From Echinostoma caproni (taxonomy: Eukaryota; Platyhelminthes; Trematoda; Plagiorchiida; Echinostomatidae), in the NCBI GenBank assembly GCA_900618425.1, contig UZAN01040251.1, positions 14,171 through 78,170 on the forward strand: a stretch of 64,000 nucleotides of DNA, read 5' to 3'. A model generated the notes under the pieces. It ran no database searches, was not told the DNA's origin, and saw only the letters and a list, made by a program, of their open reading frames with translations. Below are positions 23,280 through 37,000 of the stretch, in pieces. The number at the start of each line of letters is the position of its first letter. The first letter of the stretch is position 1. A program made the position numbers and the translations under genes.

Positions 23280-25030
23280 AATGTATAACTTGTATAATTG
23301 CTTAGCATTACTGTTTTGAAATGATTCCTCGCATATAGACTTACATGTGGTCAAATATCTGATGTTCCAGGTGAGTGAGGAATGCACTCAAAAAAAATTA
23401 GGATGACTGGGGATTTTTCGTAGTTCTACTCAAAACCCAATGACACAAGCCTATCTGGAACAATGGGATTTGGTTATTGAATAATAAGATCGCTGGTAAT
23501 TATCGATGAACCAAGGTCCATGGTTTTCTGAGAGGCCGAATTTGTCAATGCGTGTAAAAATTATTTTCGATGATTTTTACCAAACGCGACTAATAAACGC
23601 AATAAAACCACTCCCAACACATTTTGTTGATTTTCCACATTCATTGATCAACAGGATGGGCGTTACATTACTGGTCTGAAGTCTTGTTTCGCTGAACCAA
23701 TAATGGCGTACCTGAGAACCATTTTGTTAATTCATATATATGCACAATGAAAAGTTGTTGAATTTGCTATGTCTTATCAATTTCCAATAATCGTATATGA
23801 TTATATTGCCATTCACTGCAGATCTATAGCGAACGAGATTCAACCAGATGCACCCTGCTCATTCTCTAGCTTTTTCGGTTGAATCAATAATCTGATTCAT
23901 CATCTTTATGCCTCTGACTGGCATTCGATTTATGAGTGTTTCAAAACTTCTTAAATGATCAAAAAACGAAGTTTCATTATAAGAAGGACAGTGGTATTGC
24001 ATGTAAAACACGAATAATTTATACTAGAAACCAACCGAACACAGCGTATAGCAACCTGTTTATACAAGAGTGCGAAATACCACACCCATGATGAAACATC
24101 CTTAATTGATCACAACGTTGATAATATCCTATTTGTATCATAGGTTTCTGCTCGCTGTTTTCATTTCATCGTAAACATTCCGTGTTTCTTGAACTGAAAT
24201 AGCAAGTCCGTCATTGATCAAGGAAACATAAAGAACGCAAGATGAAAACTGGGATTGTATTTTGAGTTTTGTTGAAAATTGAATGAATCAATTCTTAAAT
24301 TCTTTACATGTTTTAGATGCCGCCTTTGGATATGATTATTCTAAGCAATATACCTTTAATTTCATACAGTTGCAACTTCCGCGTTTAGTTAGAAGGCCCG
24401 TTGTTTAATCTTTAAATGTGTATCCTGTAACGGATGTATGGGAAAAACGATAAAATCGCAGTTAATAGATGATTCGAAAAATAGTACTGATCAGATAGAA
24501 AAGAGAGTAATTTAATTAACACATCTACAGCTTCTCAATGTTTTGGTGATACGCTTGTATTTATACGGATGAGGTCCTGCATAAGCCACTACCAGAAAGC
24601 GGAGCATGATGAAACCGATCATCGTGAACACGCTGCGTCGGTGTAGTATGAACAGTGCCCCTTGTACTGAGTTATGTCACCTGAGTCGAACTTTCTTACA
24701 ACTGTTATTTATACATTGGTAAACCGAAGTTTATTGGTCGATGTCTTATTGCTCGGTGTGGAGATCATCCCAAGTTATGATTTATGTGTGAGTGGTGTTG
24801 ATCTATTGTGTACAGTTTCGACAGAACCGTCAATGGAAGCGTGAGCACTGAAAGCCTCGAACGCACACTCACATAGATCAGTCTAAACCCTAAATGGTTT
24901 CGGCCTAAAAAGGAACGTCTTATATACTTCAATTATATCATTCTTTTCATTGATATGCATGGCAACGCAACAGTGGGGCATCTTATCGCTTACTGATCAG
25001 TTCTATTAGAAGGGAAGACCTATGTTTTCA
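23280..25030 (-). repeat. block B: inverted copy of the 1.6-3.3 kb block
   Basis: Read on the minus strand it follows 1600-3330 collinearly with conserved spacing: candidate exon 1 at 24622, putative intron 142 bases (145 in block A), and distal part down to about 23280. The match stops next to the Gypsy 3' fragment, which suggests that boundary was set by an insertion or recombination. On the minus strand about 100 bases upstream of the ATG there is TATAAATA, where block A has a degenerate TAAATTA. Confidence 0.85.
24360..24622 (-). pseudogene. second copy of the candidate secreted-peptide gene, broken
   Basis: On the minus strand ATG at 24622-24620 opens MIGFIMLRFLVVAYAGPHP, again signal-peptide-like. 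The GT at 24566-24565 and the acceptor-like tract ending TACAG before 24424 sit where block A has its own. The exon 2 equivalent shows T-G-L-L-T-K, then V-Y-C-L and K-T-C-K-E-F-K, so cysteines and flanks are partly kept. Two CAA codons of block A are TAA here and a length difference near the exon start alters the phase, so it cannot encode the full peptide. In the first 21 codons after the signal the copies differ at about half the residues. Confidence 0.35.
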
Positions 25031-26974
25031 TCTTTTTGTTGATTCCATGCAATAACATATCATGTGGTGTCCCTTGTGGTGCTTCATGATACGACACGGG
25101 CGCTAGCTGAATCCGATACAACCAATTTCGACGCTTCTTTTACCTCTTGTGTTTCCAATTTTTATTTTAATTACGAACTTATGTTTATCCTTGATTCAAT
25201 ATCTTGATTGACAAGCTAATTGGCAAACCCATAAACGGCGTTTTCTACTTGATCCCCCAGAAGGATAGCTTTTTACTGTGATTGTCCGTGCAGTCGACAA
25301 TCGTTATTACAAACTGAATATGTGTGAGCTGACCGAAGTGGCAGCCGGCAACATGCTACCTGGACTTCTAACTGTCCTTGTACTGATTACGCCCGTATGT
25401 CCTATCCAGTTCGGTTTTTTGATCTTTGGCTGCCGTTTTGATCGAATTCTCTGACCCATGTGTGTTCTTGTCTTTGCGCACCTATAATTCTGTGTGTATG
25501 TGCACAGCCGATGAGATTAACCTGATCGCAAAGGAGATTCTTCGTTTAAAGTCCTATGATATAAGATATATATATATATATATACTACTATAACCCATTT
25601 GCTTGTGATTGCCTTGAAAAACAACAGACATCTTAACAATAACTAAGTTGAAGAAATAACGTTAGCACAAATTCCGCCTGCAATGGCAAAATTCCGGATA
25701 TGTTATGATGAAATTGGATAATCGCATATGATAGACTTTTAGCTGCATGACTGAATGAAAAAAGTACCCCAATGGCGGACTCAGTTTGCATGCAAGTCTA
25801 GGAGAAAACGCGTAGATAGAAAATGGTTACCGTTAAGGTTAACCTGTAATGTGGATCAAACAAAACGTAGACCATCAGCGCACAGCATTATCAAGAACTT
25901 TCCATTTTGCACACGAATTAACGCTGTGGTTCACAAGTAGATAAAAAAATTTTGGAACAGCGATACTATGTTCTTTCTGTTATCCAACTCATGTATACGT
26001 ACGTGGTAGAAGAATACATCGATCGGCTAAATTTGCTCAGAACTGGTCTTATAGTTTTCATCAGATGCATTCTGATGGAATTCATCTAAAATGATTTCCC
26101 GTACTCACGGTCGGAAATATTTTGTGTGTAAACTATAACTACACCAAGCTATTTTTATGTAATCATCAAATTCGAGTTCTTAATCTTGGAATTAACCCTG
26201 TTGATGGGGACGTATCAAAACAAAGTTCAGAATAGTTGGTTACACCAATTTGTGAAAACCATTTTCTGAGGTTTTGCTAATATATTTTTGAAGTATTATT
26301 CTTGCTTCATCAAAACCCTCTTTTCTATTCTCCTATACCGTGGTGTAAGAAATGAATAGCTATTTCATATGATAACTCATACTCCGCAATCGTAAGAGAA
26401 ACTCGGCTTCCTTACGGCAAGTTCCTTTCTCCTTGGAATCTCATGTTAACCTCTCATATTATTCAAAATCAGGGGTTGCTGATATGCAAAAACAGCTAAC
26501 TCATTCAATTTAACACGCATTAGTGCTGTTTGATTGAAATACAGCAAGAGCACAAATTTATCCAGAAAGCAAATGTGTTTCGTTTTGTCTTTTTATAAGC
26601 GATCCAACTACTGAATAATTCACTTGATTTTCCGGAAATATGCGTTAAACAGCACATTCTACTATTATTGCTACTATTGGAAATCGAAATGTCGCTATCA
26701 CACAAATATTTTTCTGAAATTCTTTGTTGTATTCTTACTTCTGGCGGTTATATAATATTCCTATACACATCCCCTCAACAAATTTTGCCTAGTGCTATTC
26801 GTGATTTTATAGATGATGTGTTGATCAAGCCTTTCATCATTAAATCATCACGGAAAACCCCAAACTATCAAAAGCATCATAGTTTATGCATCCTTTCTTA
26901 TATCGGCAAAGTGATCAATAAATTTCCACCCAGTTACAGAATGTGGCGCTCATATAGCAACTGCCTCTGCTTAC
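25031..26974. other. no recognised gene; one AT dinucleotide run
   Basis: A TA dinucleotide run lies at about 25566-25584. Short frames include a 61-codon minus-strand frame at 26520-26705 ending A-F-W-I-N-L-C-S-C-C, which weakly echoes the A-F-W-I-E segment of the possible exon at 26975-27176. No recognised protein. Confidence 0.35.
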
Positions 26975-27176
26975 GTTTTGTATTGGGGAGATTTTGATTG
27001 TTGTCCAAGTCAAGGACTGCTGTTCAAGCACAGTTGCAACGCATTCACTTTTGCTCATTTTAGGAATTCCGTAGCTAAGAAGCATATACATGAAGCAGAA
27101 GAACACCTCTATCCAGAAAGCCACTCCATTTATCGTTTTCGGTGCATGAGCTAGTTCCCCGGAGGTGACAAGCCCT
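26975..27176 (-). CDS. possible exon of an unidentified membrane protein
   Basis: A 91-codon minus-strand frame covers this segment. It is bounded on the minus strand by an acceptor-like TTTTGATTGGCTTTAG and a near-consensus donor (AAAAC then GTAAGC, starting at 26974). The peptide contains a strongly hydrophobic run, VAFWIEVFFCFMYMLLSYGI, compatible with a transmembrane helix, followed by a polar segment. I cannot name a family, and such signals can arise by chance in AT-rich DNA. Confidence 0.2.
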
Positions 27177-27825
27177 CTAAAGCCAATCAAAAGAATTATA
27201 TTGATTAGTTTGCTAACTCACTAATGTACTTGTTTTGAAGTTCTATTATATGAAACCAAATAGCTTACTGCTGCAAACATAGCGCAGTATTTGTGAATTA
27301 ATACGTGAAATTGCTAAGTATCGCTCCGCCTCATGCCGTGAAAATATGGATCTTTTGCTGCACGTTATGTCGCAAAGTCGTATTTAGTTGTATTCGTAAA
27401 GCGATAAACAGCTCATATTTCCCATATATCTTTAAATCTTTAATGGGCCGTGACACGTGTGTACTGTGTTCTCAGCGAAAGATCATCCAAGCTCTCAAAA
27501 CCCCATGGTCAACCGAAGGCAAAATCGCTGATTCACTTGACCATGACGTAGCGTAGCGAATTCGCTACTCTAATTATTGCATCTATGTATCAAAAAACAG
27601 ATCAGGAATCACGAATTTCCTCTGCAAAGTCACGAATGCAACACTGCAGCTAGTGCAAACTGGTGGGAGCTCGTGATCATTGAGAATTCTGAGAACTTTT
27701 GGACTCTACAAATCCGTTGCACGCATAGTCAAGTTCTTGTTCCCAGCAGTGAAATACATCCTAATACCATTGTTCGTGGAGTAAGCGTTTAGAGTAATTC
27801 TACAGTAACCCCATTAACATGTATT

Positions 27826-28057
27826 CTATACCTTTTTCAGTTTAGGCTGTCCGAAATCCAATTTAAGATGTCGCGATATGCATTTAAGATGTCCAAGTAT
27901 CAACTTTAGATGTCATGTTGCCATGCTTTCCTTCTTTACTGTGCAAGTTACTATCCATATAGCAGCATGACATCTTCAATTGATACTCAGACATCTTAAA
28001 TTCATATTGTGACATCTTAAATCGGATTTCGGAATTCTTAAACGGAAAAAAGTATAG
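27826..28057. repeat. 232 bp fold-back (inverted-repeat) element
   Basis: Left arm 27826-27921 and right arm 27962-28057 are each 96 bases and imperfect reverse complements (about 80 percent or better by eye), separated by a 40-base loop. Matched landmarks are CTATAC at the outer left with GTATAG at the outer right, CCGAAATCC with GGATTTCGG, and three TTTA(A)GATGTC motifs per arm. Each arm is thus itself built from three related units spaced about 20-25 bases. The structure could form a long hairpin as RNA or single-stranded DNA. TTAACA-like sequence lies outside both ends (about 27813 and 28059), but a target duplication is not certain. No open frame. Best read as a MITE-like or fold-back element of unknown family. 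Confidence 0.85.
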
Positions 28058-31000
28058 TTAACAATGAAAAGGTTTATACACACTTTGTTAGCAGCTTTGG
28101 GATATGATTTCTGTATTTCATTGTTTTCATTTTTCTATATCGGTCGAGTATGTATATTATTGAATGACATGTATTCCTACGGAAGTTATTGCAATAAAAT
28201 ACAATAAATGGATCATCCTGAGTATTCATGATCTGATTTAAGATGCTCCATTGATACAGTTATTGATAGATTTGACGATTTACTGATTTGTGGCATAAAC
28301 TTAACAGTTGCGTGCATGATGTGGGACTAACTCTTTTAAAGTCAGTATGAATCTCATACTAATCGAAAATTTGCTTTTGTGTATCCTAAGTTTAGGTTAT
28401 AGGTACATTTTACCGTACCAAGAGTTCGAGCAATAGTTAATGGATAAAGAACAAGGTACATCCATAAATGTATATTGCAATAATTTCCCCGATAACCGTA
28501 CTTTCGGTTCCACGTACTATATACTATTTTTCTGGTTGAAGAAAATTCCGACATCCGGATGGCGTTTTCGAACTCCGCAATCATAAATGATCAAAGGCTC
28601 ACGAGTACAAGATAAACGGAAAAATTTGGTTTGTTAACTTCGCTTTGGAAAGGAAAACATTCAATTGTTCACAAAATGTAAATATTTGTCCTGATTGATG
28701 AATTGGATGGTAATTATTATTAAAGGACGTGATAGAGAGCCCCAGTACATGAAACCCTGGATAATACAAAATGTGTTGCACTGATGAAGTAATTTTGTTG
28801 TGTCCACTCTCAAATCTCATTCGGAAAATCTTATAGTTTCCTAGGTACGGCTTATTGGCACATCCCAAGCGACGGCGGTCAAAAAACTGTACTAAATTAT
28901 CGCCATGAATACAATTTTGGGTTGAAATACAACACAAATCCTAGCATCAATCACAAACTTCTCTTTGAGCCATAAGAAGGGCACATTATTTTTTAAATCT
29001 TCAGATAAATCCAATGAAGGATTTACGAAATTCTAAGATTTATCCCAATGGTGCAAGAACATTTCATTGGGAGTGTTTATGATTGAAGCCAACGAATATC
29101 AAACGGAATCAATCGCTGTCTAGTAGAATGTGATATTTCCGGTTCTCAAAGCCGGTTCATTATTCAATACTCTAACTTGCCAACAGAAAATTGAACTACT
29201 TTTTGTATCTTGCTCAGCTTTTACTCTTCCCTGGCCTCAATCTATAGAACGAAAAAATATCACAAGTGCAGTTTGTCAAATGAATGCATTTATGAAGTTA
29301 TTCAATCAACAATCGATATATAAAACATTCTTTAATAATTTTGTCATTTCGTAGTATAGATGGGTACTGCTAACTGACATTCAGTTGTCTTTCTACCTTT
29401 TTGATTGTGGACGGGTAAGACGTGTAAAAGGATCGCTTTTAGTAAGATGATTACAATGGTTGGTTTAAACCTTAAAAAGCTTTAGGAGCAAGGTCATCTT
29501 TGACGATATAAACTCATACAAGAATACTTTTATCATCTGTAAATTCCTATCACCTTAGTACCCGCATTATTGCATTGACTAATCGGGCAATACAGGTATG
29601 TATGAGGCGAAATATGGAAAAGAAATTTCACAGCTTTGCACCTTATCATGATGCAACAGTAGGAATATTTACCATCGGAGACAAATGAAACAATAAAACA
29701 CGTCAACACATGATTGAACTTCAAACTAAGGTTTTCAAGAAGACAAAGTGAATCAATGAGTGATAACAAGAGAACCGTGATCCTAAGACCTACTAGGCTG
29801 CGTTGTGCAAACGTTATAAAAAATTGACACCCGGTAGTTCAGACCCTATCAAATCTAACCCCGATGAAATGAAGAGAAGAATTTCAGATACACGACCACT
29901 TTTGAAGAAGTGCGTGGATACTACAGGAGAAACTTTGAATATTATATCAGTTCTGTTTGCTGAAAGGTCATGAAGAAAGAGGAATAGGTTTTTGAATAGT
30001 CCCGAAACCGGAGCACCGCCGTCAAAATACTTAGAGAACTCAGGGATGCACGTGAATATTTATTCATCTGGAGGATTTAAGAAATAAAGCCATGTCTTTC
30101 GGACCAAAGTTCTACATGCAACATTCTTGTGCTAATCGAGTATAGATTGAGACCTATTTGGAGTATTCGATGAGGCAATTTCATGATATCGTACCCGAGG
30201 CAAAAGCTAGGGTGGATATAAACCGAAATCCTTCTTGTTTTTTATTATCAAAGGCATAACCACCTGAATATCCAAAAAATTGATATTGACCATGAAGCAT
30301 AGAAATGCAAATAATTGGCTAACAAAAATTTGAGATAATTGGATAAATGACCAGAACACGTTTCATTTAACCGGTGTGAATTTGAAAATACGTTAAGTGC
30401 AGTATTTGCCGATGATACAAATTAGTTTACAATGACAAATAGAGGAGTAAGAACGACGAATCCTAAACGAGACTTACAGGAACATTCAAGTACCGTAAGG
30501 CAGGGGATTATATCTAAAAAGCCACCTCTGACGAATTCATTCCATCTGGATCCACGCAGAGAAATTCCATGGGTTCCCGAATGTAAATATGCCCAAATTT
30601 GGAATTTGACCATCGATCGGTATGCCTTAATTACCCCTTCATGCAATAGCACAAACTGATTGTGAAACGTTTAGAGTCTGTGCAGAAATTGTTGGCCTGA
30701 TACAGTGTAAATGTTTCTTTCGAATTCGTTGCTCGAATCAGGAATAAAAACATATTGCCTAATGATCTTAATCGTTTGAAGGATGGCTATATTAACAGGA
30801 GAGTAGACCGCGGCTACTACAGCACACATTTACCACGTCTCTTCTCATTGATATACAAACGAAATTTATCGAAGTTTCTAGAGTGCAAAGCAAAGAGGAT
30901 TTGTAGTCCAAAGCTCCCAAACGACGGGACATTTTTCGGAGAAACAGATACCTCTTAAGGACAAACGGTAAGGAAACATCCTGGAACATCGGTCTCTCAA

Positions 31001-34000
31001 AACCATGATCAACTGTTTAGTAAAGCAAATATCTGAACATTTTACGGCCGCTTTTTAAAAAGAAACAATATGAAGCCTGAACAGCCCAATACTGCAACGT
31101 CTGTTAGACAGAAACATATTTTACAATTTTGTTCGCTGCACCAAAGAACCACACTATAAGAATACGCAACAAGATCATGACCGCTGCGGGATTCATAGCA
31201 TTCGGATTATGAAGCCGAAATTCTACAAACAAAGCAATCTGGCACAAACGTTGTTGTTACCACCAAAAGAACTATTACCCGTGTTTCTATGTGACACTTT
31301 CATTTACCCTCTCATCCAACCTGCTCTCTTTTACTCACACCATACCAACTGTTTTTTTTTCATTTTTGAATAACACCTTATATCATCGTGTCTACTTCAC
31401 TCCAAGTTAATCGTGCGTGAGCATGCGATTCCTCTGAAGTTAATTAGATAAAATGTGATGATCGGTTTCCCAAGCTACTATAATAGATATCTCAAATACG
31501 TGGCGCATCAAATCAATTAATAGATTTTGACAACATGTCACCTACATGTCTGCTAAATCATATTTAGGCTGTGGATTTTGCGGCATGCTTGAATATTGAC
31601 CAGCGAAATAAGTTCAACGTCTAAATATCTGGTTAAAACTGATTTTCTTTTCAGTTATTTAATTGGATGACGAAACACCAAAATGCACCAAATTAATTTC
31701 AGGTGTATTGTAATAATTGCTCAAAATGTGCATAGATCAAGATAAATGGCTAAGACTATAAGCATCTGAGGGAGGAAATGTACAAATTAAGTGATTTTAA
31801 AAAGCGATTGATCTTTGTAAATTAGTTTTCATTAACGAAGATCCGTTTCTTTATGAATCATTGTGGAACTGAGATTTGAACAGTTTTATAACTAGCCCAT
31901 GCTTCATTTGAAAAACTAAAAATGATTGGACATCCTTGCGGCAGGAACGCGATCTTTTACAGAGTGGTGATAGTCTGCACACAGCATCCCGCTATCCGAA
32001 ACCTCGCAGTCTAGTTTAAATTTTTTTCTGTCAGTTCTATATTTGATTTGCAGTGGTGCATAAATTGATCAGATCAATTTTTTGATCACAACAGAGTTCT
32101 GCCTAATTGGTTGGTAAGTGACTTTTATCGAGACGGGTTATGAAATATAAGCTTCCTATGGAAGAACTCATCCACCAAAGGCGAATCGAGAATATGTTCC
32201 AAATAGATTGAAATGCATTACTCTTCACGTTCATTGGGAACGTGGGAGAGCATTTTGTTATCGGACACTAATGTGAAATGAGATTGCTGCTGACTGAACA
32301 TTTTGATTGCATTATCTGGTCCGTAAGCCTGGTTAAAAGTGGAAACGCAGGATTTGTTCCATCACTTTTAAGAAAGAATCGCTGATCCATGGCAAACTGA
32401 TCTAGCTCTTAGTAAACATGTATACAGCTGAATTTTACCCTGATAAGTTATTTTATGTCTTTTGAAATAAGTGAAAACAAATACTTCCGGGCAAACGTTC
32501 CGATGTTTTGGTCACTAAACCATCTCAAGGTGCAATTATCCCATCTGTTCTTATGCACATGTTCAGCATGTTGACATAACAGTGCTGTAATCTGGATCAA
32601 ACCCAATCAAACTATTTTGTGAAGGTAACTGATAATATTTTGTGCTTTCAAGATTTTACGTTTGCCAGTGAACTTTTGGAATTGATAATATACGATCACT
32701 TTGGTGTAGAAAAATATCTTTTGTCTGATAAAATCTGATAAATTTTATGTGAGTTGAAAGTGCCACCTACTATACCTCAGTGTCACTGAATAGCTGATAC
32801 AAAAGTATTTTCAGAAATCATTATCGGCTTTGTTTACTGCTTTCGTATAACTTATGCTTTCCGTCAGGTATGTTATTCCTGTCCAAACGTAATAGAACTT
32901 TATCTTTAAATTTTAGTATTATCCAAACTGCTGAATTCGGTTGGGAGAAGTCAACGTGTCGAGTAAAACCAACTGAACAGACCTCTAGAGAACCTCAGCT
33001 TGAAATGTTGGTCCCAAGGGAAAGCGGAACCATTCTTTGTTAACGGTGTAATGGGATATTTTTAACGTCTCATGTGTTATGAAAATAACTGTATATAGAA
33101 ACTTTTATTTAAATATTTTAAGAGTATTTACAGGATATTGCTTATCATTAGTTGTGCAAAAGTTGAACAAGAGGAGATAAGTCGGTATTTCCCAAATTAT
33201 TTGGATCTTCAGAAAATAAGTGTTGAAAACCATTAATCGTGTTGACATTCAATGATGTACATCAACCTTTAATCACCATAAATTTGGCAATATAACACAA
33301 TAAAGTGTCAAATTGTTGTGGTTGATGAACCTAAATTTTATTCAGTCTTGATAACTTTTAGGCAACCCATCACAGAAGCCACCCTGACTGAGGAGTGTTA
33401 ATGATGAAAATAGCCATAGATTCACGATTTGTCTTTCACTAAATCATGGTGTCCAATTACAACAACAGTAACCCTCAAGGTGCAAAACATTCAAATGATT
33501 CCGTTCAAATAGTCCCAAACAGCGTATAATTGGAACCTAACTTGACCAACAAGTTTGTTTCCAGTGTGCTTTAATCATGCGATAACACGTTTCGGTGCTG
33601 AGTTAACGGTAAACTCTCCGGTTACAGAATACGAGCAAACCACTTGGCTACAGCATGTTATTGACCTAAACAACGGTTGTTTTTCTGCTGTTTTCTGTAT
33701 ACACAGGAAGGCAACATGGAATGGGAGTTCATTCATTTTTAAACCGTTGTACCACTCAGTAGGAAGAAAAATCTTAAACTCTGTTTGCCCAAAAGAGCTA
33801 GAAGTATTTGCACTGAGGACGGGTCTGTTGAAGAAGTCCAAAATGTGTGGAATATCTTCATTCAAATGAATAACCAGAGCTATTGTTGTAATCTGCGATG
33901 CAACGACAAGAACAGGTTTTCAGGCTAGTTCTTGCTCCGGGGTATCTATCCAACGTCCTTGTCGATGCATACATTCACCACCCGTTTTTACTCTGGGTCA

Positions 34001-37000
34001 CTAAAGCGCAACCCAACATGATATGCCCAACATTACTTTACTTTATTGGTCACATTTCTTCGTTTTACGATAAGTGTAAAATTATGGTAATGACAAACCA
34101 CTTCCTAATTGTTTTCTTTTACATCTGTAAGCTTGCTTCAATAGGGGTCCACATTCCATGACAGCAACTCGTGAAACATAGGGAACTATCAAATGGTATG
34201 ACAAACATATATTTGTAAGTTTGATTTTGGATAGGTATAATTGACAAACATAAAAAATAGATTGCCGTAATTCCTGTCAAACTTTGGTGTTAAAAGATAC
34301 TGTCAACATTATGCGTTGAAAACTTTTAAGGTGGTAAACGTATATCCCGATTCATCACAAAATGACATCAGAGATTCCAGGCTGGTAGTAACTATCCTAA
34401 ATTATCTTTAGCATAGCTACCACAATAGTTTGAGTGTACCATCCAGAATGCTCCTAATAAATATAAGAACTATCCAATCAAGTATTTCTGAGCCAATCAC
34501 CGTGCACTGATCATCGGCGTAGGAGAGACGAATCCTCCGTCGATTGATCGGTTACTTCTGGACTCTTTGATTAGGTGCAATGCTGACGAACATCTTCTTT
34601 GGGGTGAGTAATCGACCCTTATCAGAGTTCTTTTAGAAGTTCCTATTGATAATCAAACCCATTTATGATACTCAATGTAGATCACATTTATTGAAAAAGG
34701 AAAGACTCAGAAGATATTATGATTAATCTTTACGCTTGATTGTGCACAATATGCCAAGTATAATTAAAATGTTTTACAGCGACAAAATATTGGGTAATAT
34801 GGTACTGTAATATCACATTCTTGCAGCAAACCGATGGTGGTTTGATCTTAAGTGCACAAGTTTGAACAGCGGTGCTCAGGTAGGTTTGCATTCCATGACT
34901 TTATCATACAGTGAGTGGATCAGGTAACCACATGTAAGAGTTAAAAGTAGATACCATAGGCGATCGATACTTTCAAAACTTCGATCGTTGACTATATACA
35001 GAATCTATCTTCACAGTGTTTTCCTTTCCTTTGCTCTATGTGACAATAAAGCAATTCGCTTCATAAACACCAAACAAATCTTGATTGAACTAATCTGTAG
35101 TTTAAAGATTAGTTAGCAGATATCATATGCGCATCGTCCTAAACCTGAGTTACTGGAAAAAAAGACGGATTTATATGTGTATTATGTCCACACTGCTTGT
35201 AGAGTCAAAGGAAAATCAAAAGTTTGCAATATCCCTCAATCATTCCAAAAAAGGTAAGCAAAACATAATATTCGGGACAGGTTGATTGATTTCGCAAAGT
35301 TTGAAATCATTGTTTATTTTAGTTAGGATTATTTTGCTACCGTGACAGGAACTGAAGAAACGGTAACCCAACTCAGTGCAAAGTGTACATATTCCAAAAC
35401 ATTTAACTTATCATTGGAATGATTAAAACTATACTTCGATATAAATGATCACAAACACGTTGATGCAAAAATTACTGTTTACCTTGCGCTTTTGTGGTAC
35501 TTGTTAGGAACAGTTCTGTCTGTCGAGCCCTCGATACAAAATGGCGTGTTTCGCCCTCCCCTGTATACTTCCTATTTAATATGGTTTGTATTCACCACAG
35601 TTCTTTCGTTCACTACTCACAGTGGCCGGGAATAGTTCCCGGGAAATGAGCCTAGCTTTGAATTTTTTAAACATGTTCAACTCACTTGGTTAGATGACGG
35701 TGCAATAAAATGTGCTTGAGACCTGTATCCTCAAGCTTAACTCTATACGGGATTTCCTTTTAATGTTAATGATAATCATTATGTGAATTCCATTGTCCTA
35801 CGTGTTCCAAATATATCCTTCTATCGTTTTTCAAAATGAAGAAAGCACAACTTTCAAATTACCGTCACCTCGAATGCCACAACGTTTCCAACGACCGAAA
35901 ATATGGCAACTGCGGCAAGTACGCGATTGGGTTCTTGTTAGATTAAAACACCGGTACTAGAGTTTCCGCTATTTTAATCCACGAGGATCCATTTCTGGTA
36001 TCCAGAAAAACGTTTTCAAGGTTGAAATGCGCTTTTCTGCATGTGCACTTGATTGCTGATTTTTCTTCGCGGTCGAAGAATCTAGGATTAGGTAGTTGAA
36101 GTGCTTTTGAGGTAAGTACAGTTAACTTCGGCAATCCAAGAAGCTATTTTGATTTCTCTCCCTCTTCGTTCTGTTTATATTAATATATCTTTATTGGACT
36201 GTAATGATACGTACCGAGGATAAAAAATACCTTTCAAAATAAACTCCACCTTCAATATACCTGCACTCCTCAAACGTTAAACAAACCCGTAATTCCGGAG
36301 CTTCGACCGTTCGTTTTTTCTCAAAGGTTTCAGCGTTAATAAACTGATGTCATTAACGGGAGTGTGCTTCGTGAACGGTGTTTTTGAATTTCATCTTGTT
36401 CATTTATACAACTCTTACGAACAGAGTAGATTTTAAGTGGACACGCTGAACGGTAGGCACTTACATTTGTGCCATCGTCTATGATTTGTTTCCAGGCTGT
36501 TGAATGCAAACTGATCCACGGAGATATATCAAACGCTTTGACGATACAGGGAAATTGGTTGAACCTTTTCCAGTCGACATGTACTACAGTTTGCGATGGC
36601 CAGTCCTGATTCCCAACCAAGCTTTGTAACAAGAAAATTTGTAGAAAATAAGATGTTTCAATAATTGTTGACCTCAGACTATTCCGATACATTAAAATCT
36701 TCTACAGCACCTACAGCACCCTGATCAATGTTTGTGTATCAAGACCAAAGAGTTTTGGGTCGTGTCTGAAGCACTGCGTATTTTAAGTAAATGGTTAAGG
36801 GTCGACGCTAAAGGACTGTGTGTTTTAGCTAAAGCTTGACGGGGAAAGGTGTAGTTGTTCCCTGATTTTACTGTTCCATTTTTTGTTATTCACTTGGTAT
36901 ATGCTGCGTTATTTGTCGATTTTTTTTCTTTCTACCTGTCTCTAGACATGAAACCTTTCTTCAATTCGATGTGCGGATGTGTGATTGTTTAGTTAACTTT

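Noticed and set aside
33555..33869. 104-codon plus frame fully overlapped by a 96-codon minus frame
   Set aside because: Mutual openness on both strands suggests base composition and chance rather than coding; no family match.
36336..36692. 118-codon minus-strand frame as a host gene exon
   Set aside because: Protein-like in places, but no domain was recognised and no convincing splice sites bound it.
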